A DNA stretch of 47,388 nucleotides from JAJAZB01 sp964244295 (GTDB taxonomy: Bacteria > Bacteroidota > Bacteroidia > Cytophagales > Spirosomataceae). The notes beneath the pieces were generated by a model, which saw only the letters and a list, made by a program, of their open reading frames with translations, was not told the origin of the DNA and searched no databases. Shown piece by piece: positions 16,910 to 23,801 of the stretch (position 1 is the stretch's first letter; each line of letters opens with the position of its first letter). The translations under genes and the position numbers were made by a program. The stretch covers positions 1-47,388 of the forward strand of contig CAXTIG010000049.1 of NCBI GenBank assembly GCA_964244295.1, read 5' to 3'.

Positions 16910-17173
16910 TCAAGCGACCAGAAGTTTCACTACAGCAACGAGCGCGGCCAACTGTCCCACCCAAAAAATAAACATCCATTTCAACATCTCCGACTTGTTC
17001 TCCGCTAGTTTGGTCTCCAGTTTATAAATGTCTTCTTTCGTCGACAGCACGTCTCTCTTTTCGTTGATTTTCTGATCCGTCTTCTGATCGAGGTATTCGA
17101 TGATCGTGGAGGCTTCGGCCTCGCCCAGTTTATTTTTAAAAATCTCGTAGGTCTTCAGTTCTAGGGTTGTCAT
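16910..17173 (-). CDS. small coiled-coil protein with C-terminal membrane helix
   Basis: Protein of 87 residues: a helical N-terminal part (LELKTYEIFKNKLGEAEASTIIEYL), then a charged coiled-coil-like stretch (DQKINEKRDVLSTKEDIYKLETKL), then one membrane helix at the C-terminus (WMFIFWVGQLAALVAVVKLLV). This layout resembles DUF1640/CCDC90-type proteins, which carry a coiled coil before a tail anchor, but the match is by eye and no function is claimed. Single gene, convergent with the lysM gene. Confidence 0.75.
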   Translation of the reverse strand: MTTLELKTYEIFKNKLGEAEASTIIEYLDQKTDQKINEKRDVLSTKEDIYKLETKLAENKSEMLKWMFIFWVGQLAALVAVVKLLVA

Positions 17174-17250
17174 GGCTGGGGCATTGGTTTAAGCAAGTAT
17201 ACACAAAAACGAGAAAAAAAGTTGAAGAGATACCTTTTCAATGAATCGTT

Positions 17251-17460
17251 TCACCAGTTCCGGTTGTAGCATTTTTGGAGCCGCTTTAAGTAAAGCGCGT
17301 GCAGTTCCGCCTCGCTGGCGTCGGGAAACCGCCGCCGCAGGCCCTCCCGAAACAGCGATCGGGCAAACTCGGTCAACTCGAATGCCTTCGCGACCCGCTC
17401 TTCGGGCGTCATTCGGCGCAGGGTTTCGAGGTAAATGCGGTGGTTGGGTTGGGGTTTCAT
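17251..17460 (-). CDS. 69-residue helical protein, possible antitoxin-like
   Basis: The protein begins with the ATG before KPQPNHRIYLETLRRMTPEERV and runs 69 residues. The pattern MTPEERVAKAFELTEFARSLF followed by EGLRRRFPDASEAELHALYLKRL is a widespread small-protein pattern in bacteria that I recall seeing near toxins or nucleotidyltransferases, occasionally labelled Rv0078B-related antitoxin. No partner gene is next to it here. A longer upstream frame (to 17598) runs through a terminator and repeat and is unlikely to be coding. Confidence 0.65.
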   Translation of the reverse strand: MKPQPNHRIYLETLRRMTPEERVAKAFELTEFARSLFREGLRRRFPDASEAELHALYLKRLQKCYNRNW

Positions 17461-17493
17461 CGGGATAGAATAATCGGACGCTGGAAGGTACAA

Positions 17494-17525
17494 AAAAGAC
17501 CGCGTTCCGAAGAGCGCGGTCTTTT
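17494..17525 (-). terminator. intrinsic terminator downstream of rny (minus strand)
   Basis: AAAAGACCGCG (17494-17504) pairs with CGCGGTCTTTT (17515-17525). On the minus strand the hairpin is followed by TTTTTT. It would end the pheT-rny transcript and separates it from the 69-residue gene. Confidence 0.8.
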
Positions 17526-17531
17526 CGACTA

Positions 17532-17694
17532 AGAAGCTGTTTGAGTTAAGGTTTTGGAAACGAAAATGAGGGATTTTGAACGGAAACGGCGGTTGCAAAA
17601 CCGGAGTTTAGCAGCGCTAAATGAGGATTTTGTAACCGCCGTTTCCGTTCAAAAGCACCATTTGCAGTCCAAAATCTTAACTCAAACAGCTTCT
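17532..17694. repeat. 163-bp nested inverted repeat downstream of rny
   Basis: Outer arms 17532-17558 and 17668-17694 (core AGAAGCTGTTTGAGTTAAG, one mismatch in 27). Inner arms 17574-17600 and 17628-17654 (core GAACGGAAACGGCGGTT, one mismatch in 27). A small central TTTAGC/GCTAAA pair completes a three-level palindrome. The outer motif recurs in shorter form at 23669-23800. No coding sequence is visible inside. It could be a MITE-like unit or a long 3' hairpin of the rny message. Confidence 0.85.
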
Positions 17695-17722
17695 AAAGGC
17701 TGTCGACTAAAGACTGACAACT

Positions 17723-19312
17723 TTATTTCGCGTACGCCACCGAGCGCATTTCCCGGATCACCGTCACTTTGATCTGGCCGGGGTACTGCATTTCTTTTTC
17801 GATTTTCTGCGAAATGTCGTAGCTCAGTTGCCCGGCGCGTTCGTCGGTCACGCGGTCGGAATCGACGATGATGCGCAACTCGCGGCCCGCCTGAATGGCG
17901 TAGCACTTGTCGACGCCCTGGAAACCCAGCGCCAGCGACTCCAAATCGCGCAGGCGCTGCATGTAACTTTCCATCATTTCGCGGCGGGCACCGGGGCGCG
18001 AACCGCTGATGGCGTCGCAAACCTGGACGATGGGCGAAATCAGGCTCGTCATCTCAATTTCGTCGTGGTGGGCACCGATGGCGTTGCAGACCTCCGGATT
18101 TTCCTTGTATTTCTGGGCCAGTTCCATGCCCAGGATGGCGTGGGGCAGTTCGGGCTCTTCGTGCCACACCTTGCCGATGTCGTGGAGCAGCCCGGCGCGT
18201 TTAGCGAGTTTGGCGTTGAGGCCCAGTTCGGCGGCCATCGTGGCGCAGAGTTTAGCCACTTCGCGGGAGTGCTGGAGCAGGTTCTGGCCGTAGGAAGAGC
18301 GGAAGCGCATCCGGCCCACCATCCGGATCAATTCGGGGTGGAGGCCGTGGATGCCGAGATCGATGGCCGTGCGCTCGCCGATTTCCACGATTTCGTCCTC
18401 GATGTTTTTCCGGGTTTTCGCCACCACCTCCTCGATCCGGGCGGGGTGGATGCGCCCGTCCTGCACGAGGCGGTGCAGCGAAAGCCGGGCGATTTCGCGG
18501 CGAACGGGGTCAAAGCCGGAGATGATGATGGCGTCGGGGGTGTCGTCGACGATCACCTCCACGCCCACTGCCGCTTCGAGCGTGCGGATGTTGCGACCTT
18601 CGCGCCCGATGATTTTGCCCTTCACGTCGTCCGATTCGATGTTGAACACCGACACGCAGTTTTCGATGGCCTGCTCGGCGGCGGTGCGCTGGATGGTCTC
18701 GATCACCACCTTTTTGGCTTCTTTCGTGGCGGTGAGTTTGGCCTCTTCCACGATGTTTTTTACGTAAGCCGAAGCCCGGCTTTCGGCGTCGGCTTTTAGC
18801 GCATCGACCAGTTGCTGGCGGGCTTCGTCGGCGGTGAGGTTGGCGATTTTTTCCAACTGCATCACCTGCGATTCGAGCAGCTTTTCGGCTTCTTCCTGCT
18901 TACGTTTTACGCTTTCCTGCTGCTGGGTGAGGCCGGTTTTGAGTTTGTCGTACTCGTCTTCCTTGCGCTTGGTTTGTTCCTGTTGCTGGCTGAGCTGGCG
19001 CTCGCGGTCTTTGATGCGTTGCTCGGCATCGCGGAGTTTTTTCTCGTTTTCGACGTGCAGGCTCCGCTTGCGGTTGCTCTCTTCGTCAAACTCAGTTTTC
19101 AGACGAAGGAATTTTTCTTTGGCCTCCAGGATGCGGTCGCGCTTGAGGTTTTCGGCGTTGATCTCGGCGTTTTTCAGAATTTCGGCGGCCCGGGCTTCGG
19201 CCTCCGCTTCTTTCTGGCCGGAGGCTTTGGCAAACACGAGCCGGTAGGCAAAGGCCCCGACACCGAGGCAAATTAACCCGGTGATTATCAGTAAAATGGG
19301 GGAAACGGACAT
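17723..19312 (-). CDS. rny: ribonuclease Y
   Basis: Membrane-anchored endoribonuclease that starts mRNA decay; 529 residues, the normal size. There is one N-terminal membrane helix (ILLIITGLICLGVGAFAYRLV), a long coiled coil to about residue 210, a KH RNA-binding domain with GKIIGREGRNIRTLEAAVGV, and an HD domain with GLLHDIGKVWHEE and a second His in IGAHHDE. The C-terminal segment ends IKVTVIREMRSVAYAK. Last gene of the apparent pheT to rny unit, about 100 bases after zapA. Confidence 0.96.
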   Translation of the reverse strand: MSVSPILLIITGLICLGVGAFAYRLVFAKASGQKEAEAEARAAEILKNAEINAENLKRDRILEAKEKFLRLKTEFDEESNRKRSLHVENEKKLRDAEQRIKDRERQLSQQQEQTKRKEDEYDKLKTGLTQQQESVKRKQEEAEKLLESQVMQLEKIANLTADEARQQLVDALKADAESRASAYVKNIVEEAKLTATKEAKKVVIETIQRTAAEQAIENCVSVFNIESDDVKGKIIGREGRNIRTLEAAVGVEVIVDDTPDAIIISGFDPVRREIARLSLHRLVQDGRIHPARIEEVVAKTRKNIEDEIVEIGERTAIDLGIHGLHPELIRMVGRMRFRSSYGQNLLQHSREVAKLCATMAAELGLNAKLAKRAGLLHDIGKVWHEEPELPHAILGMELAQKYKENPEVCNAIGAHHDEIEMTSLISPIVQVCDAISGSRPGARREMMESYMQRLRDLESLALGFQGVDKCYAIQAGRELRIIVDSDRVTDERAGQLSYDISQKIEKEMQYPGQIKVTVIREMRSVAYAK

Positions 19313-19410
19313 GGCATGAGACAGGGGGTTTTATGTGAATAAAACACGCCCCGGCAACTTCTGCCGAACGGGAAGCGAGAAAAGGTGCGGCTTGCAAAGA
19401 AGCAGCGGAC

Positions 19411-19722
19411 TCAGTCACTCAACACCGACTTAGACAGGGCATCGAGATCGCCCAGTTTGTGAAACAGGGTTTTCTGTAATTCCCGGTGCTGTTCGTCGAG
19501 TTTCAACACTTCAATCATGCACTTGACGGCCACCATCGCCAGCAAATCCTGCCGGTCGGAGTAGCCGACTTTCTGGTAACTGAGTTTTTGTTGTTCTTTT
19601 TTGAGTAGTTCGTTCAGCATTCGGGCGGCGTCGCGGGCGTAGGTTTCGTCCTGAGCCGGGATGCCCACCATGCGATAGGTTCGTTCGGCGACCGAAATGG
19701 AAATATTCAGGGATTCGGCCAT
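19411..19722 (-). CDS. zapA: cell division protein ZapA
   Basis: Protein of 103 residues. The start NISISVAERTYRMVGIPAQDETYARDAARMLNE matches the ZapA globular domain, followed by a C-terminal helix that dimerises as a coiled coil (LAMVAVKCMIEVLKLDEQHRELQKTL). ZapA binds FtsZ and bundles its filaments at the division site. It starts 3 bases after the stop of the upstream coiled-coil gene, so they are certainly co-translated neighbours, and it lies ahead of rny as in other Bacteroidota. Confidence 0.92.
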   Translation of the reverse strand: MAESLNISISVAERTYRMVGIPAQDETYARDAARMLNELLKKEQQKLSYQKVGYSDRQDLLAMVAVKCMIEVLKLDEQHRELQKTLFHKLGDLDALSKSVLSD

Positions 19723-19725
19723 AAC

Positions 19726-20076
19726 TCAAAGCGCGGGGGAACTACTCAAATAAGCAATGCACTGGTCAATTTCTCGGATATATCGATCGATTTGCTCCTT
19801 CAGTTCGGCTGGATTGTCGGACGTGCGGTAATAGTTTTCCACAAGTTTACGGCTTTTGTCCGATTTGGGAAAGGGACGCACCGGAATTGCTTCCTTTTTT
19901 TGGACTTCCCGAAGTTGAAGTTGCAACGCCCGGTTCTGGCTCTTTAGCTCATTGGCCTCCTGCACGGCGGCAGCCAGGCGGCGGTTGGCGAGGGCCAGTT
20001 CCTCGATCAAGCGCCGCATTTTGAGTTCGACGGTGGCGAGGCGGGTCAGGATTTGGAGGTCGGTGGGAGAGGACAT
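19726..20076 (-). CDS. small coiled-coil protein upstream of zapA
   Basis: Protein of 116 residues. Residues about 10-65 form a heptad-rich coiled coil (LATVELKMRRLIEELALANRRLAAAVQEANELKSQNRALQLQLREV), followed by a basic linker and a second helix (LKEQIDRYIREIDQCIAYL). The near-contact with zapA and the coiled-coil form suggest a division-related partner that may play a ZapB-like role. That is inference from position, and the sequence alone does not show it. Confidence 0.82.
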   Translation of the reverse strand: MSSPTDLQILTRLATVELKMRRLIEELALANRRLAAAVQEANELKSQNRALQLQLREVQKKEAIPVRPFPKSDKSRKLVENYYRTSDNPAELKEQIDRYIREIDQCIAYLSSSPAL

Positions 20077-20086
20077 GCACGCAGGA

Positions 20087-20120
20087 AATTGGGAATTAAA
20101 AATTTGGAATTAGGAATTTT
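20087..20120. repeat. AATTGGGAATTAAAAATT repeat, left copy
   Basis: This 34-base AT-rich sequence is the near-exact inverse of 20508-20543. The pair brackets the four-helix-bundle gene. The stop codon of that gene (20110-20112) lies inside this copy. Confidence 0.85.
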
Positions 20121-20496
20121 CTTCATCCTCCCCCTCAGAATCGTTGCCGTCGCGAGTGGTTTTGATAATACTGGCAATGATTTTCAGCAGATCCTGAACA
20201 TCAGCCAAAATTGATTCGGCTTCGTGAGGGGTTAGGTAATCCGTATCCCGAAGCAACCGTAGCCAATACCGGGTTTCGCGAGCCTCGTGGTAGGCGATTC
20301 CCATTTTTGAGACAAAATCCTTACGACTCCGACCGCCTACCGCTTCTTCAACGTTGGCTCCAATTGAAGTGCCCGATCGCAACACCTGTTTAGAGAGAAC
20401 GTATTCTTTTTTAGTTTCGGAAACGTGCTGATACAGCCGTACAATCCGAACGGAGAATCGATACGATTTCTCAACTACTAAGTTGTCCTCACGCAT
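20110..20496 (-). CDS. four-helix-bundle protein (S23/IVP family)
   Basis: Protein of 128 residues of the 23S rRNA intervening-sequence (S23) family: VVEKSYRFSVRIVRLYQHVSETKKEYVLSKQVLRSGTSIGANVEEAVGGRSRKDF, followed by the helix with YHEARETRYWLRLLRDTDYL. Members fold as a four-helix bundle, form pentamers, and have no proven biochemical role. The tail is acidic (DGNDSEGEDEEN). The gene sits inside the otherwise conserved pheT - coiled coil - zapA - rny string, is bracketed by inverted copies of an AT-rich repeat, and is itself less GC-rich. All of this points to an inserted gene. Confidence 0.92.
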   Translation of the reverse strand: MREDNLVVEKSYRFSVRIVRLYQHVSETKKEYVLSKQVLRSGTSIGANVEEAVGGRSRKDFVSKMGIAYHEARETRYWLRLLRDTDYLTPHEAESILADVQDLLKIIASIIKTTRDGNDSEGEDEENS

Positions 20497-20507
20497 GATA
20501 GGATTGA

Positions 20508-20543
20508 AATTAATTCCTAATTCCTAATTTTTAATTCCCAATT
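20508..20543. repeat. AATTGGGAATTAAAAATT repeat, right (inverted) copy
   Basis: Reverse complement of the repeat at 20087-20120 with few differences. It ends one base before the pheT stop codon (20544-20546), so the repeat pair fills the whole spacer on each side of the four-helix-bundle gene. Confidence 0.85.
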
Positions 20544-22976
20544 CTATTTCCGAATCACCGCCCCCAACTCCCGCTCAAACCCACTCATCAACCGCTGCAT
20601 TACTTTATCAATCTGGGCCTCGGTGAGGGTTTGGGTGGGGTCTTGCAGGGTGAAACTGACCGAGTACGATTTTTTGCCCGCGCCCAAAGCCTCGCCCTCG
20701 AACACGTCGAACACGTTGACCCCGCGCAATAACGTCCGCTCGGTGCGCTCGGCCAGCCGCTGAATGTCGCGGAAACGGATCGTGCGGTCGAGCACCAGTG
20801 AAAGGTCGCGGCGCACGTCGGGAAATTTGGGGATTTCTGCAAAAACCACGTCCGTGCTGGACAGTTTCAGCAGCGCCTCCCAGTCGAAATCGGCGTAGAA
20901 AACGGGTTGTTTCAGATCGGTCAGGCTGGTTAGTTTCCGATTGACCAGGCCCAGACTCACCACCTCTTTTTTGTTGAAAACATACCGCAGGCCGTAGGCA
21001 AACGGGCCAGTGCCCGGCTCCAAGTCCTGAGTCTCGAATTGCCGGATGCCCAGGCGAGTGAGCACCTGACCGACGGCATTAGCCAGGTCGTGAAAGGCCA
21101 CCGGGCGGCTTTTTTGCTGCCAGGTTTCGGCGGCGGCTTGGCCCGTCAAAAACAGCGCCAGGTGCTGCCGTTCGCGGAACTTGGTTTCGCCCTGCCGGTG
21201 GTAGGTTTTCCCGAATTCAAAAAACTTCAAATCCCGCTGCCGCCGGTTTACGTTGAAGGCCAGCGCTTCCAATCCCGAAAACAGCAGCGATTGCCGCATC
21301 ACGCCGAGGTCTTCGCTGAGCTTGTTCAGAATCTCCACGTTTTCGGCCTCCAGCCCCAGCGCGGCGGCGTAGGCCGGACGGGTGAGCGAGTTGGTAAAAA
21401 TTTCCTGAAAACCCGCTCCGGCCAGGGCCTGCGTCAGGCGGTACTGAAGTTGGTTGGCATCGCGTTCGGCAAACTGAGCCAGAAAATCGGTACGGAGGCT
21501 GGGCGAAAGTTCGACGTTGTTCAGGCCGTAAATCCGCAGAATTTCCTCCACCACGTCGGCCTCGCGGGTCACGTCCACCCGGTAGGGCGGCACCGAGGCC
21601 GTGAAGGCGTCGGCGTTGTTACCCCAGACTTTGATGTCGAGGCTTTCGAGGATGGTGCGGATGCGTTCGTGGTCGAGTTTTTTGCCAATCAGCCGGTCGA
21701 TGTTGCGGTAGGTGCATTCGATCTGCCCGTTTTTGGCCGGGTTGGGGTAAAAATCCGTCACGTCCGAAGCGACTTTCCCCCCGGCCACTTCCTGAATCAG
21801 CAGCGCGGCGCGTTTGAGGGCGGTGAGTTTGGCGTTGGGGTCGGTGCCGCGCTCGAAGCGGAAGGAGGCGTCGGTTTTCAGCCCGTGCCGTTGGGCCGTG
21901 CGGCGGATGGATTCCGGGGAAAAGTACGCGCATTCGAGGTACACCCGCGTGGTGTCGGGCTGAATGCCGGAGGTTTTTCCGCCAAAAATTCCTGCGATGC
22001 CCAGCGGCCCTTCGGCGTCGCAAATCATTAAATCCTGGGCCGTCAGCGTTCGCACCACCCCGTCGAGCGTAGTGAATTGGGTGCCCTCCGGCACGTAGCG
22101 CACGACGATTTGATGGCCGCGCAACGCATTCCAGTCGTAGGCGTGGAGGGGCTGGCCGCTTTCGTGGTTGACGAAGTTGGTCACGTCCACCACGTTGTTG
22201 ATGGGGTGGAGGCCAATGGCCCGCAGGCGCTTTTGCAACCATTCCGGCGAAGGGCCGATTTTCACGCCGTCCAGCGTCACGCCGCAGAAGCGCGGGCAGG
22301 CGGCGGGTTCCTGCACGCTGACCTGAATCGGAAACGCGTTGCTTTCAGTCTGAAACCGTGCGACCGAGGGCAGGGTGAGGTCGCGACCCAGCAAGGCTTT
22401 GAGGTCGCGGGCCACGCCGACGTGCGAGGCGGCGTCGGCGCGGTTGGGCGTCAGGCCGATTTCGAGGCGGTGGTCGGCTTCGAGGCCGAAGTAGGTGGCG
22501 GCGGGGGTGCCGTTGGGCAAGTCGGTAGTCAACACCAAAATACCCTCGTGGCTGCTGCCGAGGCCGATTTCGTCTTCGGCGCAAATCATGCCCTCCGAAG
22601 CCGCGCCCCGGATTTTTGCTTTTTTGATGACAAATGGTTCGGCAGGCGTTCCTGCTCCGCCCGTCGGGTACAGTTTAGCGCCGACCAGCGCCACGACGAC
22701 CCTCTGCCCGGCGGCCACGTTGGGGGCACCGCACACGATGGGCAGCGGCTGCGGGCCGCCCACGTCCACGGTAGTGAGGCTGAGTTTGTCGGCGTCGGGG
22801 TGCTTTTCGCAGGTCAACACCTGACCGACCACCACGCCTTCGAGTCCGCCGGGCACCGCTTCGAGCGGCTCGACGGCCTCCACTTCCAGCCCGCTGCCGG
22901 TGAGCAGGGCGGCGATCTGGTCGGGCGATTCGGTCAGGGAAATGTACTGGCGGAGCCAGTCCAGTGAGATTTTCAT
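20544..22976 (-). CDS. pheT: phenylalanyl-tRNA synthetase beta subunit
   Basis: Beta chain of the alpha2-beta2 enzyme that charges tRNA-Phe; 810 residues, full length. Domain order is intact. The N-terminal MKISLDWLRQYISL is followed by a tRNA-binding EMAP-like domain (VVVGQVLTCEKHPDADKLSLTTVDVG), the B3/B4 editing region (CPRFCGVTLDGV, NNVVDVTNFVNHESGQPLHAYDW), B5 (IGKKLDHERIRTILESL), the catalytic-like core, and the C-terminal ferredoxin-fold anticodon-binding domain (FPDVRRDLSLVLDRTIRFRDI). pheS is not in the window. It leads the unit ending at rny. Confidence 0.97.
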   Translation of the reverse strand: MKISLDWLRQYISLTESPDQIAALLTGSGLEVEAVEPLEAVPGGLEGVVVGQVLTCEKHPDADKLSLTTVDVGGPQPLPIVCGAPNVAAGQRVVVALVGAKLYPTGGAGTPAEPFVIKKAKIRGAASEGMICAEDEIGLGSSHEGILVLTTDLPNGTPAATYFGLEADHRLEIGLTPNRADAASHVGVARDLKALLGRDLTLPSVARFQTESNAFPIQVSVQEPAACPRFCGVTLDGVKIGPSPEWLQKRLRAIGLHPINNVVDVTNFVNHESGQPLHAYDWNALRGHQIVVRYVPEGTQFTTLDGVVRTLTAQDLMICDAEGPLGIAGIFGGKTSGIQPDTTRVYLECAYFSPESIRRTAQRHGLKTDASFRFERGTDPNAKLTALKRAALLIQEVAGGKVASDVTDFYPNPAKNGQIECTYRNIDRLIGKKLDHERIRTILESLDIKVWGNNADAFTASVPPYRVDVTREADVVEEILRIYGLNNVELSPSLRTDFLAQFAERDANQLQYRLTQALAGAGFQEIFTNSLTRPAYAAALGLEAENVEILNKLSEDLGVMRQSLLFSGLEALAFNVNRRQRDLKFFEFGKTYHRQGETKFRERQHLALFLTGQAAAETWQQKSRPVAFHDLANAVGQVLTRLGIRQFETQDLEPGTGPFAYGLRYVFNKKEVVSLGLVNRKLTSLTDLKQPVFYADFDWEALLKLSSTDVVFAEIPKFPDVRRDLSLVLDRTIRFRDIQRLAERTERTLLRGVNVFDVFEGEALGAGKKSYSVSFTLQDPTQTLTEAQIDKVMQRLMSGFERELGAVIRK

Positions 22977-23004
22977 GCGGGAAATTCAAACGATCTTGAA
23001 CGGG

Positions 23005-23012
23005 CAAAGGTA
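23005..23012 (-). promoter_or_regulatory. pheT: candidate -7 element for pheT
   Basis: The minus strand reads TACCTTTG (23012-23005), matching TAnnTTTG and leaving a leader of about 20-25 bases before the pheT ATG. The -33 region shows no clear TTTG. Confidence 0.4.
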
Positions 23013-23068
23013 GGGGAAATTGGAGAACGGGCCGAAGCCAGCCGGCTGGAATCCGACCCGATTTTGGT

Positions 23069-23076
23069 TACTTTTG
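23069..23076 (+). promoter_or_regulatory. candidate -7 element for the toxin-antitoxin pair
   Basis: TACTTTTG matches TAnnTTTG and ends 18 bases before the ATG of the antitoxin-like gene. No clear -33 element is visible. It lies back to back with the pheT promoter candidate. Confidence 0.4.
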
Positions 23077-23094
23077 TTGAAAACCAGGTCATCC

Positions 23095-23337
23095 ATGAAC
23101 GCCATCGAAAACCCCACGTTCGACCAAAAACAGGTGGACGTTGAACAGGTCGTCTCTTTTTTTCAGCAACTGCCCGTTGAGTTCAAAAAAGCGGTCGAGC
23201 GGGTAATTCAGGCGGCTCCTGAATTGGCCGAAGAAGCCGAAATCGAATCGGCGGCGACGCAGGACAATGGCAGTGAGTTCTTGTCTTCGGAAGAAGTAAG
23301 CTACTACCTCAACCTTCCCGACCATGCGGCAAGGTGA
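23095..23337 (+). CDS. putative antitoxin upstream of MazF/PemK
   Basis: Acidic protein of 80 residues (VDVEQVVSFFQQLPVEFKKAVERVIQAAPELAEEAEIESAA) with a helical N-terminal half and an unstructured-looking acidic middle. I choose the ATG before NAIENPTFDQ because it follows the promoter-like TACTTTTG. Its last 14 bases overlap the start of a MazF/PemK toxin gene, the standard antitoxin-toxin arrangement. I do not recognise a DNA-binding fold (no clear ribbon-helix-helix or AbrB pattern), so the antitoxin role rests on position and acidity. Confidence 0.72.
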   Translation: MNAIENPTFDQKQVDVEQVVSFFQQLPVEFKKAVERVIQAAPELAEEAEIESAATQDNGSEFLSSEEVSYYLNLPDHAAR

Positions 23338-23659
23338 ATTTTGGCTGGTAAATTTCGACCCCAGCTTTGGGCACGAATACCAGAAAATGCGTCCGGCGCT
23401 GGTGGTTGAAAATGACGACTACCTGGCCCTGGGAAATCTGGTTACGGTGGTTCCCGTCTCTTCCCAAACCGACAAAGCAACGTTGCTCGACGTGCCGGTG
23501 AGGCGTGACGAAGAGAACCGGTTTCAGAAAGATTCACTCATCAAAACGCGGCAAATCAGCACGTTCGACAAACGAAGATTCGTGAAACGGATTGGGACTT
23601 GTCAGGAAAGCGTGTTGGATCGGGTGCTGGCAAATATCGCGCTTTACCTCCAACGGTAA
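23324..23659 (+). CDS. type II toxin, PemK/MazF family endoribonuclease
   Basis: Protein of 111 residues with the MazF/PemK barrel pattern: RQGEFWLVNFDPSFGHEYQKMRPALVVEND at the N-terminus (the conserved RG/RPALV segments), TVVPVSSQTDK in the middle with the conserved Ser/Thr, and SLIKTRQISTFDKRRFVKRIG towards the end. The family cuts mRNA or tRNA at short sites and is held in check by the upstream partner. It overlaps the antitoxin-like gene by 14 bases, so the two are translationally coupled. Confidence 0.9.
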   Translation: MRQGEFWLVNFDPSFGHEYQKMRPALVVENDDYLALGNLVTVVPVSSQTDKATLLDVPVRRDEENRFQKDSLIKTRQISTFDKRRFVKRIGTCQESVLDRVLANIALYLQR

Positions 23660-23668
23660 GTAAACTTT

Positions 23669-23800
23669 GAAGCTGTTTAGGGTTTCAAAAAAGTCGGTAG
23701 AAACCGTGCGAGGGTCACGCTGAGCGGAGTCGAAGGACGCGCTTCGACTCCGCTCAGCGTGACCCTCGCAATCAAAAAAACAGAAACCCTAAACTGCTTC
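23669..23800. repeat. nested inverted repeat combining two repeat families
   Basis: Outer arms 23669-23686 and 23783-23800 (GAAGCTGTTTAGGGTTTC, one mismatch). Inner arms 23707-23736 and 23741-23770 (TGCGAGGGTCACGCTGAGCG start, 29 of 30 paired). The outer motif is related to the one at 17532-17694 and the inner one to 11279-11371, so one family is nested in another. It fills the gap between the convergent toxin and TonB/TPR genes. Confidence 0.88.
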
Positions 23801-23801
23801 T

